Assembly (NCBI GenBank): GCA_035771175.1 | Contig: CM069594.1 | Span: 14,665,670-14,729,669, forward strand | Origin: Paratinospora sagittata | Taxonomy: Eukaryota; Streptophyta; Magnoliopsida; Ranunculales; Menispermaceae | Length of the DNA: 64,000 bases | Direction: 5' to 3' | Part shown: positions 1-13,855 of the stretch, one piece after another | How the letters are laid out: each line of letters begins with the position of its first letter | Numbering within the stretch: position 1 is the stretch's first letter | The notes under the pieces: model-generated | What the model saw: the letters and a program-made list of their open reading frames with translations, nothing else | The model's database searches: none | What the model was told of the DNA's origin: nothing | Program-made: the position numbers and the translations under genes

Positions 1-1151
1 CAAGCTCGAAGAACGAAGACATATCTCATGTCTAATGCATTAGTTTTATCTTTGGTGTGTAGGGTAACTTCTCGATCAATCTTAGCACTAAGACTCTGAA
101 AATTGCAAAGTCTTCAAAATCAGTTCGATATAGTATTTCATTTTGAAAAAATGTTTTCCGTAAGGTTTTAATCATAATTTCAACGAGTTTTGAATTATTT
201 AAAAGTGTTTTGAGTCAATGGAATGGTTCTTGAGTGTCAAATTATTAATTTTTCAAAAATAAGGCTATCCAGCAATTTGCCAAAATTCTTGAGAAGGCAC
301 TAACGCACTATCAGTGTTGATAGCACGTTGATAGGGTTCTATAATAAGACATTTTTTTTTCTGCAAAATTGTCTATAGCGCGCTATCCCCTTTGATGACT
401 CGCTATAAAGCTGTTGCCTTAATCTTTTCATTTTTAGTAAAATGGGCAATAGCGCGCTATAGGCCTTGATAACACGCTATCGGAAAGTCTAAAAAACTCA
501 AGCTCTCTAGTTTGTGTATATCGACCTGCTATCTGTCAATAGAGAACATGATACACAACCAAATAGCACTCTATCCACGTCTGAGACCAAAATCAGATAT
601 TTCTAACGAGAAAAATGTGGGCACTTCTGCTTGCTCGATTTTTCTATTCCTTACACAGTTTTGCCAGGTTATCTTAATTGAAATATGCTCTACTAACACC
701 TAGATGATTCCCTTTGTCTCGCACGCCCATAACAACTTTAGATTAAACAATGTTTTGAATTCAAATCATTTTGTACTCACTTGCTAAAACCTGCAACTTC
801 TATTTTTATAAAGCACTCATTCTCTGATTTTCAAAAATACAACACGCACGATTTTTGTAAGTTAGATTGAGCTTTCCAAAGAGTTTTTCAAGAGAAGAAA
901 GTAATGATTCTTGCATTTGCCAAAACAAGCTTCGAATTGAATCAAAATTGCAATCTGTGTTGATGATAACGTCATTGTTGAGCAAGTTCTTCATTTTATC
1001 CCTTTTGTGCTTAGATTTGCAGAGGGTATCCATTGTTTTAAACTGTAAGTATATGAAGTGGTCTCGGTAAGATAACAACATCAAAAAAGAACACAACACC
1101 TGTATTGCATCAAGAACACATCAAACAATAGCTTTCGAAATCTACAAAGAT
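1..1151 (+). repeat. Satellite unit U1
   Basis: Form A start, 1,151 bp. It has cttgagaagg in place of the XhoI site, an all-T run after agaca near 350, gctaaaacctgc near 783 and a private aaagcactc near 811. Confidence 0.96.
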
Positions 1152-2305
1152 CAAGCTCGAAGTACGAAGACATATCTCATGTCTAATGCATTAGTTTGAT
1201 CTTTGGTGTGTAGGGTAACCTCTCGATCAAACTCAGCACTAAAACTCTGAAAATTGCAAAGTTTTCAAAATCACTTCGATATAGTATTTCATTTTGAAAA
1301 AAATATTTTCCGCAAGGTTTTAATCATAATTTCAATGAGTTTTGAATTATTTATAAGTGTTTTGAGTCAATGGAATGGTTCTTGAGTGTCAAAATATTAA
1401 TTTTTCAAAAATAAGGCTATCCAGCAATTTGCCAAAATTCTGGAGAAGCCACTAACGCACTATCAGTGTTGATAGCACGTTGATAGGGTTCTATAATAAG
1501 ACATTTGTTTTTTCTGGAAAATTGTCTATAGCGCGCTATCCCCTTTGATGACTCGCTATAAAGCTGTTGCCTTAATCTTTTCATTTTTTGTAAAATGGGC
1601 AATAGCGCGCTATAGGCCTTGATAACACGCTATCAGAAAGTCTAAAAAACTCAAGCTCTCTAGTTTGTGTATATCGACCTGCTATCTGTCAATAGAGAAC
1701 ATGATACACAACCAAATACCACTTTATCCACGTCTGAGACCAAAATCAGATGTTTCTAACGAGAAAAATGTTGGCACTTCTGCTTGCTCGATTTTTCTAT
1801 TCCTTACACAGTTTTGCCAGGTTATCTTAATTGAAATATGCTCTACTAACACCTAGATGATTCCCTTTATCTCGCACGCCCAAAACAACTTTAGATTAAA
1901 CAATGTTTTGAATTCAAACCATTTTGTACTCACTTGCTCTTTAACCTGCAACTTCTATTTTTATAAAACACTCATTCTCTGATTTTCAAAAATACAACAC
2001 GCACGATTTTTGTAAGTTAGAATGAGCTTTCCAAAGAGTTTTTCAAGAGAAGAAAGCAATGATTCTTGCATTTGCCAAAACAAGCTTCGAATTAAATCAA
2101 AATTACAATCTGTCTTGATGATAACGTCATTGTTCAGCAAGTTCTTCATTTTATCCCTTTTGTGATTAGATTTGCAGAGGGTATCCATTGTTTTAAACTG
2201 TAAGTATATGAAGTGGTCTCGGTAAGATAACACATCCAAAAAGAACACAACACCTGTATTGCATCAAGAACGCATCAAACAATAGCTTTCGAAGTCTACA
2301 AAGAT
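1152..2305 (+). repeat. Satellite unit U2
   Basis: Form B start with gaagtacgaag, shared only with U5. The rear part has ctggagaagcc, tgttggcac, agaatgagc and gtgattagattt and is duplicated in U3. Confidence 0.96.
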
Positions 2306-3458
2306 CAAGCTTGAAGAACGAAGACATATCTCATGTCTAATGCATTAGTTTTATCTTTGGTGTGTAGGGTAACTTCTCGATCAATCTTAGCACTAAGACT
2401 CTGAAAATTGCAAAGTCTTCAAAATCAGTTCGATATAGTATTTCATTTTGAAAAAATGTTTTCCGTAAGGTTTTAATCATAATTTCAACGAGTTTTGAAT
2501 TATTTAAAAGTGTTTTGAGTCAATGGAATGGTTCTTGAGTGTCAAATTATTAATTTTTCAAAAATAAGGCTATCCAGCAATTTGCCAAAATTCTGGAGAA
2601 GCCACTAACGCACTATCAGTGTTGATAGCACGTTGATAGGGTTCTATAATAAGACATTTGTTTTTTCTGGAAAATTGTCTATAGCGCGCTATCCCCTTTG
2701 ATGACTCGCTATAAAGCTGTTGCCTTAATCTTTTCATTTTTTGTAAAATGGGCAATAGCGCGCTATAGGCCTTGATAACACGCTATCAGAAAGTCTAAAA
2801 AACTCAAGCTCTCTAGTTTGTGTATATCGACCTGCTATCTGTCAATAGAGAACATGATACACAACCAAATACCACTTTATCCACGTCTGAGACCAAAATC
2901 AGATGTTTCTAACGAGAAAAATGTTGGCACTTCTGCTTGCTCGATTTTTCTATTCCTTACACAGTTTTGCCAGGTTATCTTAATTGAAATATGCTCTACT
3001 AACACCTAGATGATTCCCTTTATCTCGCACGCCCAAAACAACTTTAGATTAAACAATGTTTTGAATTCAAACCATTTTGTACTCACTTGCTCTTTAACCT
3101 GCAACTTCTATTTTTATAAAACACTCATTCTCTGATTTTCAAAAATACAACACGCACGATTTTTGTAAGTTAGAATGAGCTTTCCAAAGAGTTTTTCAAG
3201 AGAAGAAAGCAATGATTCTTGCATTTGCCAAAACAAGCTTCGAATTAAATCAAAATTACAATCTGTCTTGATGATAACGTCATTGTTCAGCAAGTTCTTC
3301 ATTTTATCCCTTTTGTGATTAGATTTGCAGAGGGTATCCATTGTTTTAAACTGTAAGTATATGAAGTGGTCTCGGTAAGATAACACATCCAAAAAGAACA
3401 CAACACCTGTATTGCATCAAGAACGCATCAAACAATAGCTTTCGAAGTCTACAAAGAT
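1400..3458 (+). repeat. Partial duplication: rear parts of U2 and U3
   Basis: From about 1400 to 2305, and again from about 2553 to 3458, the sequence is the same at 1,153-bp spacing. Both carry aagccactaacgc, tgttggcac, agaatgagc and gtgattagattt, which the neighbouring U1 and U4 lack. The front parts differ (U2 form B, U3 form A), so the copied segment does not start at the unit anchor. Confidence 0.85.
2306..3458 (+). repeat. Satellite unit U3
   Basis: Form A start joined to a rear part matching U2. A g-to-t... change at the anchor (caagcttgaag) makes an additional HindIII site at 2307-2312. Confidence 0.96.
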
Positions 3459-4612
3459 CAAGCTCGAAGAACGAAGACATATCTCATGTCTAATGCATTA
3501 GTTTTATCTTTGGTGTGTAGGGTAACTTCTCGATCAATCTTAGCACTAAGACTCTGAAAATTGCAAAGTCTTCAAAATCAGTTCGATATAGTATTTCATT
3601 TTGAAAAAATGTTTTCCGTAAGGTTTTAATCATAATTTCAACGAGTTTTGAATTATTTAAAAGTGTTTTGAGTCAATGGAATGGTTCTTGAGTGTCAAAT
3701 TATGAATTTTTCAAAAATAAGGCTATCCAGCAATTTGCCAAAATTCTCGAGAAGGCACTAACGCACTATCAGTGTTGATAGCACGTTGATAGGGTTCTAT
3801 AATAAGACATTTTTTTTTTCTGGAAAATTGTCTATAGCGCGCTATCCCCTCTGATGACTCGCTATAAAGTTGTTGCCTTAATCTTTTCATTTTTAGTAAA
3901 ATGGGCAATAGCGCGCTATAGGCCTTGATAACACGCTATCGGAAAGTCTAAAAAACTCAAGCTCTCTAGTTTGTGTATATCGACCTGCTATCTGTCAATA
4001 GAGAACATGATACACAACCAAATAGCACTCTATCCACGTCTGAGACCAAAATCAGATATTTCTAATGAGAAAAATGTGGGCACTTCTGCTTGCTCGATTT
4101 TTCTATTCCTTACTCAGTTTTGCCAAGTTATCTTAATTGAAATATGTTCTACTAACACCTAGATGATTCCCTTTGTCTCGCACGCCCATAACAACTTTAG
4201 ATTAAACAATGTTTTGAATTCAAATCATTTTGTACTCACTTGCTCTTTAAACTGCAACTTCTATTTTTATAAAACACTCATTCTCTGATTTTCAAAAATA
4301 CAACACGCACGATTTTTGTAAGTTAGATTGAGCTTTCCAAAGAGTTTTTCAAGAGAAGAAAGTAATGATTCTTGCATTTGCCAAAACAAGCTTCGAATTG
4401 AATCAAAATTGCAATCTGTCTTGATGATAACGTCATTGTTCAGCAAGTTCTTCATTTTATCCCTTTTGTGCTTAGATTTGCAGAGGGTATCCATTGTTTT
4501 AAACTGTAAGTATATGAAGTGGTCTCGGTAAGATAACAACATCAAAAAAGAACACAACACCTGTATTGCATGAAGAACACATCAAACAATAGCTTTCGAA
4601 ATCTACAAAGTT
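3459..4612 (+). repeat. Satellite unit U4
   Basis: Form A start; the first unit with the ctcgag palindrome. The rear part has gattgagc and gaattgaatc, and aattatgaatttt near 3700 is private. Confidence 0.96.
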
Positions 4613-5788
4613 CAAGCTCGAAGTACGAAGACATATCTCATGTCTAATGCATTAGTTTGATCTTTGGTGTGTAGGGTAACCTCTCGATCAAACTCAGCAC
4701 TAAAACTCTGAAAATTGCAAAGTTTTCAAAATCACTTTGATATAGTATTTCATTTTGAAAAAATATTTTCCGTAAGGTTTTAATCATAATTTCAATGAGT
4801 TTTGAATTATTTAAAAGTGTTTTGAGTCAATGGAATGGTTCTTGAGCGTCAAAATATTAATTTTTCAAAAATAAGGCTATCCAGCAATTTGCCAAAATTC
4901 TCGAGAAGGCACTAACGCACTATCAGTGTTGATAGCACGTTGATAGGGTTCTATAATAAGACATTTGTTTTTTCTGGAAAATTGTCTATTGCGCTCTATC
5001 CCCTTTGATGACTCACTATAAAGCTGTTGCCTTGATCTTTTCATTTTTAGTAAAATGGGCAATAGCGCGCTATAGGCCTTGATAACACGCTATCGGAAAG
5101 TCTAAAAAACTCAAGCTCTCTAGTTTGTGTATACCGACCTGCTATCTGTCAATAGAGAACATGATACACAACCAAATAGCACTTTATCCACGTCTGAGAC
5201 CAAAATCAGATATTTCTAACGAGAAAAATGTGGGCACTTCTGCTTGCTCGATTTTTCTATTCCTTACACAGTTTTGCCAGGTTATCTTAATTGAAATATG
5301 CTCTACTAACACCTAAATGATTCTCTTTGCCTCGCACGCCCAAAACAATTTTAGATTAAACATTGTTTTGAATTCAAATCATTTTGTACTCACTTGCTCT
5401 TTAACCTGCAACTTCTATTTTTATAAAACACTTATTCTCTGATTTTCAAAGATATAACACGCACGATTTTTGTAAGTTAGATTGAGCTTTCCAAAGAGTT
5501 TTTCAAGAGAAGAAAGCAATGAATCTTGCATTTGCCAAAACAAGCTTCGAATTGAATCAAAATTGCAATCTGTCTTGATGATAACGTCATTGTTCAGCAA
5601 GTTCTTCATTTTATCCCTTTTGTGCTGAGATTTCCAAAGGTATCTATTGTTTTGAACTGAAAGTATATGAAGTGTTCTCGATAAGAGAACACATCAAACA
5701 AGAACATATCACCTGTATTTTTTTTTCTAAGAGCTACAACTAATCATCAACAACACATCGAACAATAGCTATTGAAGTCTACAAAGAT
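4613..5788 (+). repeat. Satellite unit U5, longest (1,176 bp)
   Basis: Form B start with gaagtacgaag. The first ATAGCGCGCTAT is altered to attgcgctctat near 4988. The final part is the divergent tail listed separately and accounts for the extra length. Confidence 0.95.
5621..5788 (+). repeat. Divergent tail of U5
   Basis: The last ~165 bp of U5 differ from every other unit by many substitutions and about 23 extra bases (gtgctgagatttccaaagg, gtgttctcgataagagaac, and an insertion containing ctaagagctacaactaatc). The sequence rejoins the consensus at tctacaaagatcaagc. It is either an old unhomogenised variant or a tract taken from a diverged subfamily. Confidence 0.85.
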
Positions 5789-6942
5789 CAAGCTCGAAGA
5801 ACGAAGACATATCTCATGTCTAATGCATTAGTTTGATCTTTGGTTTGTAGGGTAACCTCTCGATCCAACTCAGCCCTAAAACTCTAAAAATTGCAAAGTC
5901 TTTAAAATCACTTCGATATAGTATTTCATTTTGAAAAAATGTTTTCCGTAAGGTTTTAATCATAATTTCAATGAGTTTTGAATTATTTAAAAGTGTTTTG
6001 AGTCAATGGAATGGTTCTTGAGTGTCGAAATATTAATTTTTCAAAAATAAGGCTATCCAGCAATTTGCCAAAATTCTCGAGAAGGCACTAGCGCACTATC
6101 AGTGTTCATAGCACGTTGATAGGGTTCTATAATAAGACATTTGTTTTTTCTGGAAAATTGTCTATAGCGCGCTATCCCCTTTGATGACTCGCTATAAAGT
6201 TGTTGCCTTGATCTTTTCATTTTTAGTAAAATGGGCAATAACGCGCAATAGGCCTTGATAACACGCTATCGGAAAGTCTAAAAAACTCAAGCTCTCTAGT
6301 TTGTGTATATCGACCTGCTATCTGTCAATAGAGAACATGATACACAACCAAATAGCACTCTATCCACGTCTAAGACAAAAATCAGATATTTCTAACGAGA
6401 AATATGTGGGCACTTCTGCTTGTTCGATTTTTCTATTCCTTACTCAGTTTTGCCAAGTTATCTTAATTGAAATATGTTCTACTAACACCTAGATGATTCC
6501 CTTTGTCTCGCACGCCCATAACAACTTTAGATTAAACAATGTTTTGAATTCAAATCATTTTGTACTCACTTGCTCTTTAAACTGCAACTTCTATTTTTAT
6601 AAAACACTCATTCTCTGATTTTCAAAAATACAACACGCACGATTTTTGTAAGTTAGATTGAGCTTTCCAAAGAGTTTTTCAAGAGAAGAAAGTAATGATT
6701 CTTGCATTTGCCAAAACAAGCTTCGAATTGAATCAAAATTGCAATCTATCTTGATGATAACGTCATTGTTCAGCAAGTTCTTCATTTTATCCCTTTTGTG
6801 CTTAGATTTGCAGAGGGTATCCATTGTTTTAAACTGTAAGTATATGAAGTGGTCTCGGTAAGATAACAACATCAAAAACGAACACAACACATGTATTGCA
6901 TCAAGAACACATCAAACAATAGCTTACGAAGTCTACAAAGAT
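5789..6942 (+). repeat. Satellite unit U6
   Basis: Diverged form B start (ggtttgtaggg, gatccaactcagccct). The second palindrome is broken to ataacgcgcaat near 6238, and the first dyad reads gtgttcatagc. Confidence 0.96.
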
Positions 6943-8094
6943 CAAGCTCGAAGAACGAAAACATATCTCATGTCTAATGCATTAGTTTGATCTTTGGTGT
7001 GTAGGGTAACCTCTCGATCAAACTCAGCACTAAAACTCTGAAAATTGTAAAGTCTTCAAAATCACTTCGATATAGTATTTCATTTTGAAAAAATGTTTTC
7101 CGTAAGGTTTTAATCATAATTTCAATGAGTTTTGAATTATTTAAAAGTGTTTTGAGTCATTGGAATGGTTCTTGAGTGTCAAATTATTAATTTTTCAAAA
7201 ATAAGGCTTTCCAGCAATTTGCCAAAATTCTCGAGAAGGCACTAGCGCACCATCAGTGTTGATAGCTCGTTGATAGGGTTCTATAATAAGACATTTGTTT
7301 TTTCTAGAAAATCGTCTATAGCGCGCTATCCCCATTGATGACTCGCTACAAAGCAGTTGCCTTGATCTTTTCATTTTTAGTAAAATGGGCAATAGCGCGC
7401 TATAGGCCTTGATCACACGCTATCGGAAAGTCTAAAAAACTCAAGCTCTCTAGTTTGTGTATATCGACCTGCTATCTGTCAATAGAGAACATGATACACA
7501 ACCAAATAGCACTCTATCCACGTCTGAGACCAAAATCAGATATTTCTAACGAGAAAAATGTGGGCACTTCTGCTTACTCGATTTTTTAATTCCTTACTCA
7601 GTTTTGCCAGGTTATCTTAATTGAAATATGTTCTACTAACACCTAGATGATTCCCTTTGTCTCGCACGCCCATAACAACTTTAGATTAAACAATGTTTTG
7701 AATTCAAATCATTTTGTACTCACTTGCTCTTTAAACTGCAACTTCTATTTTTATAAAACACTCATTCTCTGATTTTCGAAAATACAACACGCACGATTTT
7801 TGTAAGTTAGATTGAGCTTTCCAAAGAGTTTTTCAAGAGAAGAAAGTAATGATTCTTGCATTTGCCAAAACAAGCTTCGAATTGAATCAAAATTGCAATC
7901 TGTCTTGATGATAACGTCATTGTTCAGCAAGTTCTTCATTTTATCCCTTTTGTGCTTAGATTTGCAGAGGGTATCCATTGTTTTAAACTGTAAGTATATG
8001 AAGTGGTCTCGGTAAGATAACACATCAAAAAGAACACAACACCTATATTGCATCAAGAGCACATCAAACAATAGCTTTCGAAGTCTACAAAGAT
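6943..8094 (+). repeat. Satellite unit U7
   Basis: Form B start; the only unit with gaaaacatat in the conserved hairpin. It has ggctttccagc, agctcgttgat and gatcacac, with atttttta-attcc closing the forward frame near 7585. Confidence 0.96.
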
Positions 8095-9248
8095 CAAGCT
8101 CGAAGAACGAAGACATATCTCATGTCTAATGCATTAGTTTTATCTTTGGTGTGTAGGGTAACTTCTCGATCAATCTTAGCACTAGAACTCTGAAAATTGC
8201 AAAGTCTTCAAAATCAGTTCAATATAGTATTTCATTTTGAAAAAATGTTTTCCGTAAGGTTTTAATCATAATTTCAATGAGTTTTGAATTATTTAAAAGT
8301 GTTTTGAGCTAATGGAATGGTTCTTGAGTGTCAAATTATTAATTTTTCAAAAATAAGGCTATCCAGCAATTTGCCAAAATTCTCGAGAAGGCACTAGCGC
8401 ACCATCAGTGTTGATAGCTCGTTGATAGGGTTCTATAATAAGACATTTGTTTTTTCTAGAAAATCGTCTATAGCGCGCTATCCCCATTGATGACTCGCTA
8501 CGAAGCAGTTGCCTTGATCTTTTCATTTTTAGTAAAATGGGCAATAGCGCGCTATAGGCCTTGATCACACGCTATCGGAAAGTCTAAAAAACTCAAGCTC
8601 TCTAGTTTGTGTATATCGACCTGCTATCTGTCAATAGAGAACATGATACACAACCAAATAGCACTCTATCCACTTCTGAGACCAAAATCAGATATTTCTA
8701 ACGAGAAAAATGTGGGCACTTCTGCTTACTCGATTTTTCAATTCCTTACTCAGTTTTGCCAGGTTATCTTAATTGAAATACGCTCTACTAACACCTAGAT
8801 GATTCCCTTTGTCTCGCACGCCCAAAACAACTTTAGATTAAACAATGTTTTGAATTCAAATCATTTTGTACTCACTTGCTCTTTAACCTGCAACTTCTAT
8901 TTTTATAAAACACTCATTCTCTGATTTTCAAAAATACAACACGCACGATTTTTGTAAGTTAGATTGAGCTTTCCAAAGAGTTTTTCAAGAGAAGAAAGTA
9001 ATGATTCTTGCATTTGCCAAAACAAGCTTCGAATTGATTCAAAATTGCAATCTGTCTTGATGATAACGTCATTGTTGAGCAAGTTCTTCATTTTATCCCT
9101 TTTGTGCTTAGATTTGCAGAGGGTATCCATTGTTTTAAACTGTAAGTATATGAAGTGGTCTCGGTAAGATAACAACATCAAAAAAGAACACAACACCTGT
9201 ATTGCATCAAGAACACATCAAACAATAGCTTTCGAAATCTACAAAGAT
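8095..9248 (+). repeat. Satellite unit U8
   Basis: Form A start with ctagaactctg and gttcaatatag. It shares agctcgttgat and gatcacac with U7 and has private gctacgaagcag and cacttctgagacc. Confidence 0.96.
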
Positions 9249-10399
9249 CAAGCTCGAAGAACGAAGACATATCTCATGTCTAATGCATTAGTTTGATCTT
9301 TGGTGATTAGGGTAACCTCTCGATCAAACTCAGCACTAAAACTCTGAAAATTGCAAAGTCTTCAAGATCACTTCGATATAGTATTTCATTTTGAAAAAAT
9401 GTTTTCCGCAAGGTTTTAATCATAATTTCAACGAGTTTTGAATTATTTAAAAGTGTTTTGAGTCAATGGAATGGTTCTTGAGTGTCAAAATATTAATTTT
9501 TCAAAAATAAGGCTATCCAGCAATTTGCCAAAATTCTCGAGAAGGCACTAACGCACTATCAGTGTTGATAGCACGTTGATAGGGTTCTATAATAAGACAT
9601 TTGTTTTTTCTAGAAAATTGTCTATGGCGCTCTATCCTCTTTGTTGACTCGCTATAAAGCTGTTGCCTTAATCTTTTCATTTTTAGTAAAATGGGCAATA
9701 ACGCGCAATAGGCCTTGATAACACGCTATCGGAAAGTCTAAAAAACTCAAGCTCTCTAGTTTGTGTATATCGACCTGCTATCTGTCAATAGAGAACATGA
9801 TACACAACCAAATAGCGCTCTATCCACGTCTGAGACCAAAATCAGATATTTCTAACGAGAAAAATGTGGGCACTTCTGCTTGCTCGATTTTTCTATTCCT
9901 TACACAGTTTTGCCAGGTTATCTTAATTGAAATATGCTCTACTAACACCTAGATGATTCCCTTTGTCTCGCACGCCCATAACAACTTTAGATTAAATAAT
10001 GTTTTGAATTCAAATCATTTTGTACTCACTTGCTAAAACCTGCAACTTCTATTTTTATAAAACACTCATTCTCTGATTTTCAAAAATACAACACGCACGA
10101 TTTTTGTAAGTTAGAATGAGCTTTCCAAAGAGTTTTTCAAGAGAAGAAAGCAATGATTCTTGCATTTGCCAAAACAAGCTTCGAATTAAATCAAAATTAC
10201 AATCTGTCTTGATGATAACGTCATTGTTCAGCAAGTTCTTCATTTTATCCCTTTTGTACTTAGATTTGCAGAGGGTATCCATTGTTTTAAACTGTAAGTA
10301 TATGAAGTGGTCTCGGTAAGATAACACATCAAAAAAGAACACAACACCTGTATTGGATCAAGAACGCATCAAACAATAGCTTTCGAAGTCTACAAAGAT
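9249..10399 (+). repeat. Satellite unit U9
   Basis: Form B start with ggtgattaggg. Both ATAGCGCGCTAT copies are damaged (atggcgctctat near 9624; ataacgcgcaat near 9698). The rear part is of the gctaaaacctgc, agaatgagc, gaattaaatc type. Confidence 0.96.
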
Positions 10400-11551
10400 C
10401 AAGCTCGAAGAACGAAGACATATCTCATGTCTAATGCATTAGTTTTATCTTTGGTGTGTAGGGTAACTTCTCGATCAATCTTAGCACTAAGACTCTGAAA
10501 ATTCCAAAGTCTTCAAAATCAGTTCGATATAGTATTTCATTTTGAAAAAATGTTTTCCGTAAGGTTTTAATCATAATTTCAATGAGTTTTGAATTATTTA
10601 AAAGTGTTTTGAGTCAATGGAATGGTTCTTGAGTGTCAAATTATTAATTTTTCAAAAATAAGGCTATCCAGCAATTTGCCAAAATTCTCGAGAAGGCACT
10701 AGCGCACCATCAGTGTTGATAGCTCGTGGATAGGGTTCTATAATAAGACATTTGTTTTTTCTGGAAAATTGTCTATAGCGCGCTATCCCCTTTGATGACT
10801 CGCGATAAAGCTGTTGCCTTGATCTTTTCATTTTTAGTAAAATGGGCAATAACGCGCAATAGGCCTTGATAACACGCTATCGGAAAGTCTAAAAAACTCA
10901 AGCTCTCTTGTTTGTGTATATCGACCTGCTATCTGTCAATAGAGAACATGATACACAACCAAATAGCACTCTATCCACGTCTAAGACAAAAATCAGATAT
11001 TTCTAACGAGAAATATGTAGGCACTTCTGCTTGCTCGATTTTTCTATTCCTTACTCAGTTTTGCCAAGTTATCTTAATTGAAATATGTTCTACTAACACC
11101 TAGATGATTCCCTTTGTCTCGCACGCCCATAACAACTTTAGATTAAACAATGTTTTGAATTCAAATCATTTTGTACTCACTTGCTCTTTAAACTGCAACT
11201 TCTATTTTTATAAAACACTCATTCTCTGATTTTCAAAAATACAACACACACGATTTTTGTAAGTTAGATTGAGCTTTCCAAAGAGTTTTTCAAGAGAAGA
11301 AAGTAATGATTCTTGCATTTGCCAAAACAAGCTTTGAATTGAATCAAAATTGCAATCTGTCTTGATGATAACGTCATTGTTGAGCAAGTTCTTCATTTTA
11401 TCCCTTTTGTGCTTGGATTTGCAGAGGGTATCCATTGTTTTAAACTGTAAGTATATGAAGTGGTCTCGGTAAGGTAACACATCAAAAAGAACACAACACC
11501 TATATTGCATCAAGAGCACATCAAACAATAGCTTTCGAAGTCTACAAAGAT
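10400..11551 (+). repeat. Satellite unit U10
   Basis: First of the 1,152-bp run. It has attccaaag, agctcgtggat, gactcgcgataaag, ataacgcgcaat, atgtaggcac, gctttgaattg and gcttggatttgc. Confidence 0.96.
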
Positions 11552-12703
11552 CAAGCTCGAAGAACGAAGACATATCTCATGTCTAATGCATTAGTTTTAT
11601 CTTTGGTGTGTAGGGTAACTTCTCGATCAATCTTAGCACTAAGACTCTGAAAATTCCAAAGTCTTCAAAATCAGTTCGATATAGTATTTCATTTTGAAAA
11701 AATGTTTTCCGTAAGGTTTTAATCATAATTTCAATGAGTTTTGAATTATTTAAAAGTGTTTTGAGTCAATGGAATGGTTCTTGAGTGTCAAATTATTAAT
11801 TTTTCAAAAATAAGGCTATCCAGCAATTTGCCAAAATTCTCGAGAAGGCACTAGCGCACCATCAGTGTTGATAGCTCGTGGATAGGGTTCTATAATAAGA
11901 CATTTGTTTTTTCTGGAAAATTGTCTATAGCGCGCTATCCCCTTTGATGACTCGCGATAAAGCTGTTGCCTTGATCTTTTCATTTTTAGTAAAATGGGCA
12001 ATAACGCGCAATAGGCCTTGATAACACGCTATCGGAAAGTCTAAAAAACTCAAGCTCTCTTGTTTGTGTATATCGACCTGCTATCTGTCAATAGAGAACA
12101 TGATACACAACCAAATAGCACTCTATCCACGTCTAAGACAAAAATCAGATATTTCTAACGAGAAATATGTAGGCACTTCTGCTTGCTCGATTTTTCTATT
12201 CCTTACTCAGTTTTGCCAAGTTATCTTAATTGAAATATGTTCTACTAACACCTAGATGATTCCCTTTGTCTCGCACGCCCATAACAACTTTAGATTAAAC
12301 AATGTTTTGAATTCAAATCATTTTGTACTCACTTGCTCTTTAAACTGCAACTTCTATTTTTATAAAACACTCATTCTCTGATTTTCAAAAATACAACACA
12401 CACGATTTTTGTAAGTTAGATTGAGCTTTCCAAAGAGTTTTTCAAGAGAAGAAAGTAATGATTCTTGCATTTGCCAAAACAAGCTTTGAATTGAATCAAA
12501 ATTGCAATCTGTCTTGATGATAACGTCATTGTTGAGCAAGTTCTTCATTTTATCCCTTTTGTGCTTGGATTTGCAGAGGGTATCCATTGTTTTAAACTGT
12601 AAGTATATGAAGTGGTCTCGGTAAGGTAACACATCAAAAAGAACACAACACCTATATTGCATCAAGAGCACATCAAACAATAGCTTTCGAAGTCTACAAA
12701 GAT
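11552..12703 (+). repeat. Satellite unit U11
   Basis: Matches U10 at every marker checked, including ctcttgtttgtg and the rear acacacacg. Confidence 0.96.
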
Positions 12704-13855
12704 CAAGCTCGAAGAACGAAGACATATCTCATGTCTAATGCATTAGTTTTATCTTTGGTGTGTAGGGTAACTTCTCGATCAATCTTAGCACTAAGACTCT
12801 GAAAATTCCAAAGTCTTCAAAATCAGTTCGATATAGTATTTCATTTTGAAAAAATGTTTTCCGTAAGGTTTTAATCATAATTTCAATGAGTTTTGAATTA
12901 TTTAAAAGTGTTTTGAGTCAATGGAATGGTTCTTGAGTGTCAAATTATTAATTTTTCAAAAATAAGGCTATCCAGCAATTTGCCAAAATTCTCGAGAACG
13001 CACTAGCGCACCATCAGTGTTGATAGCACGTTGATAGGGTTCTATAATAAGACATTTGTTTTTTCTGGAAAATTGTCTATAGCGCGCTATCCCCTTTGAT
13101 GACTCGCGATAAAGCTGTTGCCTTGATCTTTTCATTTTTAGTAAAATGGGCAATAACGCGCAATAGGCCTTGATAACACGCTATCGGAAAGTCTAAAAAA
13201 CTCAAGCTCTCTAGTTTGTGTATATCGACCTGCTATCTGTCAATAGAGAACATGATACACAACCAAATAGCACTCTATCCACGTCTAAGACAAAAATCAG
13301 ATATTTCTAACGAGAAATATGTAGGCACTTCTGCTTGCTCGATTTTTCTATTCCTTACTCAGTTTTGCCAAGTTATCTTAATTGAAATATGTTCTACTAA
13401 CACCTAGATGATTCCCTTTGTCTCGCACGCCCATAACAACTTTAGATTAAACAATGTTTTGAATTCAAATCATTTTGTACTCACTTGCTCTTTAAACTGC
13501 AACTTCTATTTTTATAAAACACTCATTCTCTGATTTTCAAAAATACAACACGCACGATTTTTGTAAGTTAGATTGAGCTTTCCAAAGAGTTTTTCAAGAG
13601 AAGAAAGTAATGATTCTTGCATTTGCCAAAACAAGCTTCGAATTGAATCAAAATTGCAATCTGTCTTGATGATAACGTCATTGTTGAGCAAGTTCTTCAT
13701 TTTATCCCTTTTGTGCTTTGATTTGCAGAGGGTATCCATTGTTTTAAACTGTAAGTATATGAAGTGGTCTCGGTAAGGTAACACATCAAAAAGAACACAA
13801 CACCTATATTGCATCAAGAGCACATCAAACAATAGCTTTCGAAGTCTACAAAGAT
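12704..13855 (+). repeat. Satellite unit U12
   Basis: Front as U10, but with gagaacgcactagc and agcacgttgat; the rear changes to acgcacg and gctttgatttgc, shared with U13. Confidence 0.96.

Noticed and set aside
512..703. Recurrent 63-codon forward frame (MCISTCYLSIENM...)
   Set aside because: It starts at TTG, recurs once per satellite unit, and is closed by a stop in all domain 3 units (accaaaataag) and by frameshifts in U28 and U30. It is a by-product of the repeat.
867..1070. Recurrent 67-codon forward frame (MSFPKSFSREE...)
   Set aside because: It lies opposite the antisense frame on the other strand, starts at a non-ATG codon in the reference copies and shows no family resemblance.
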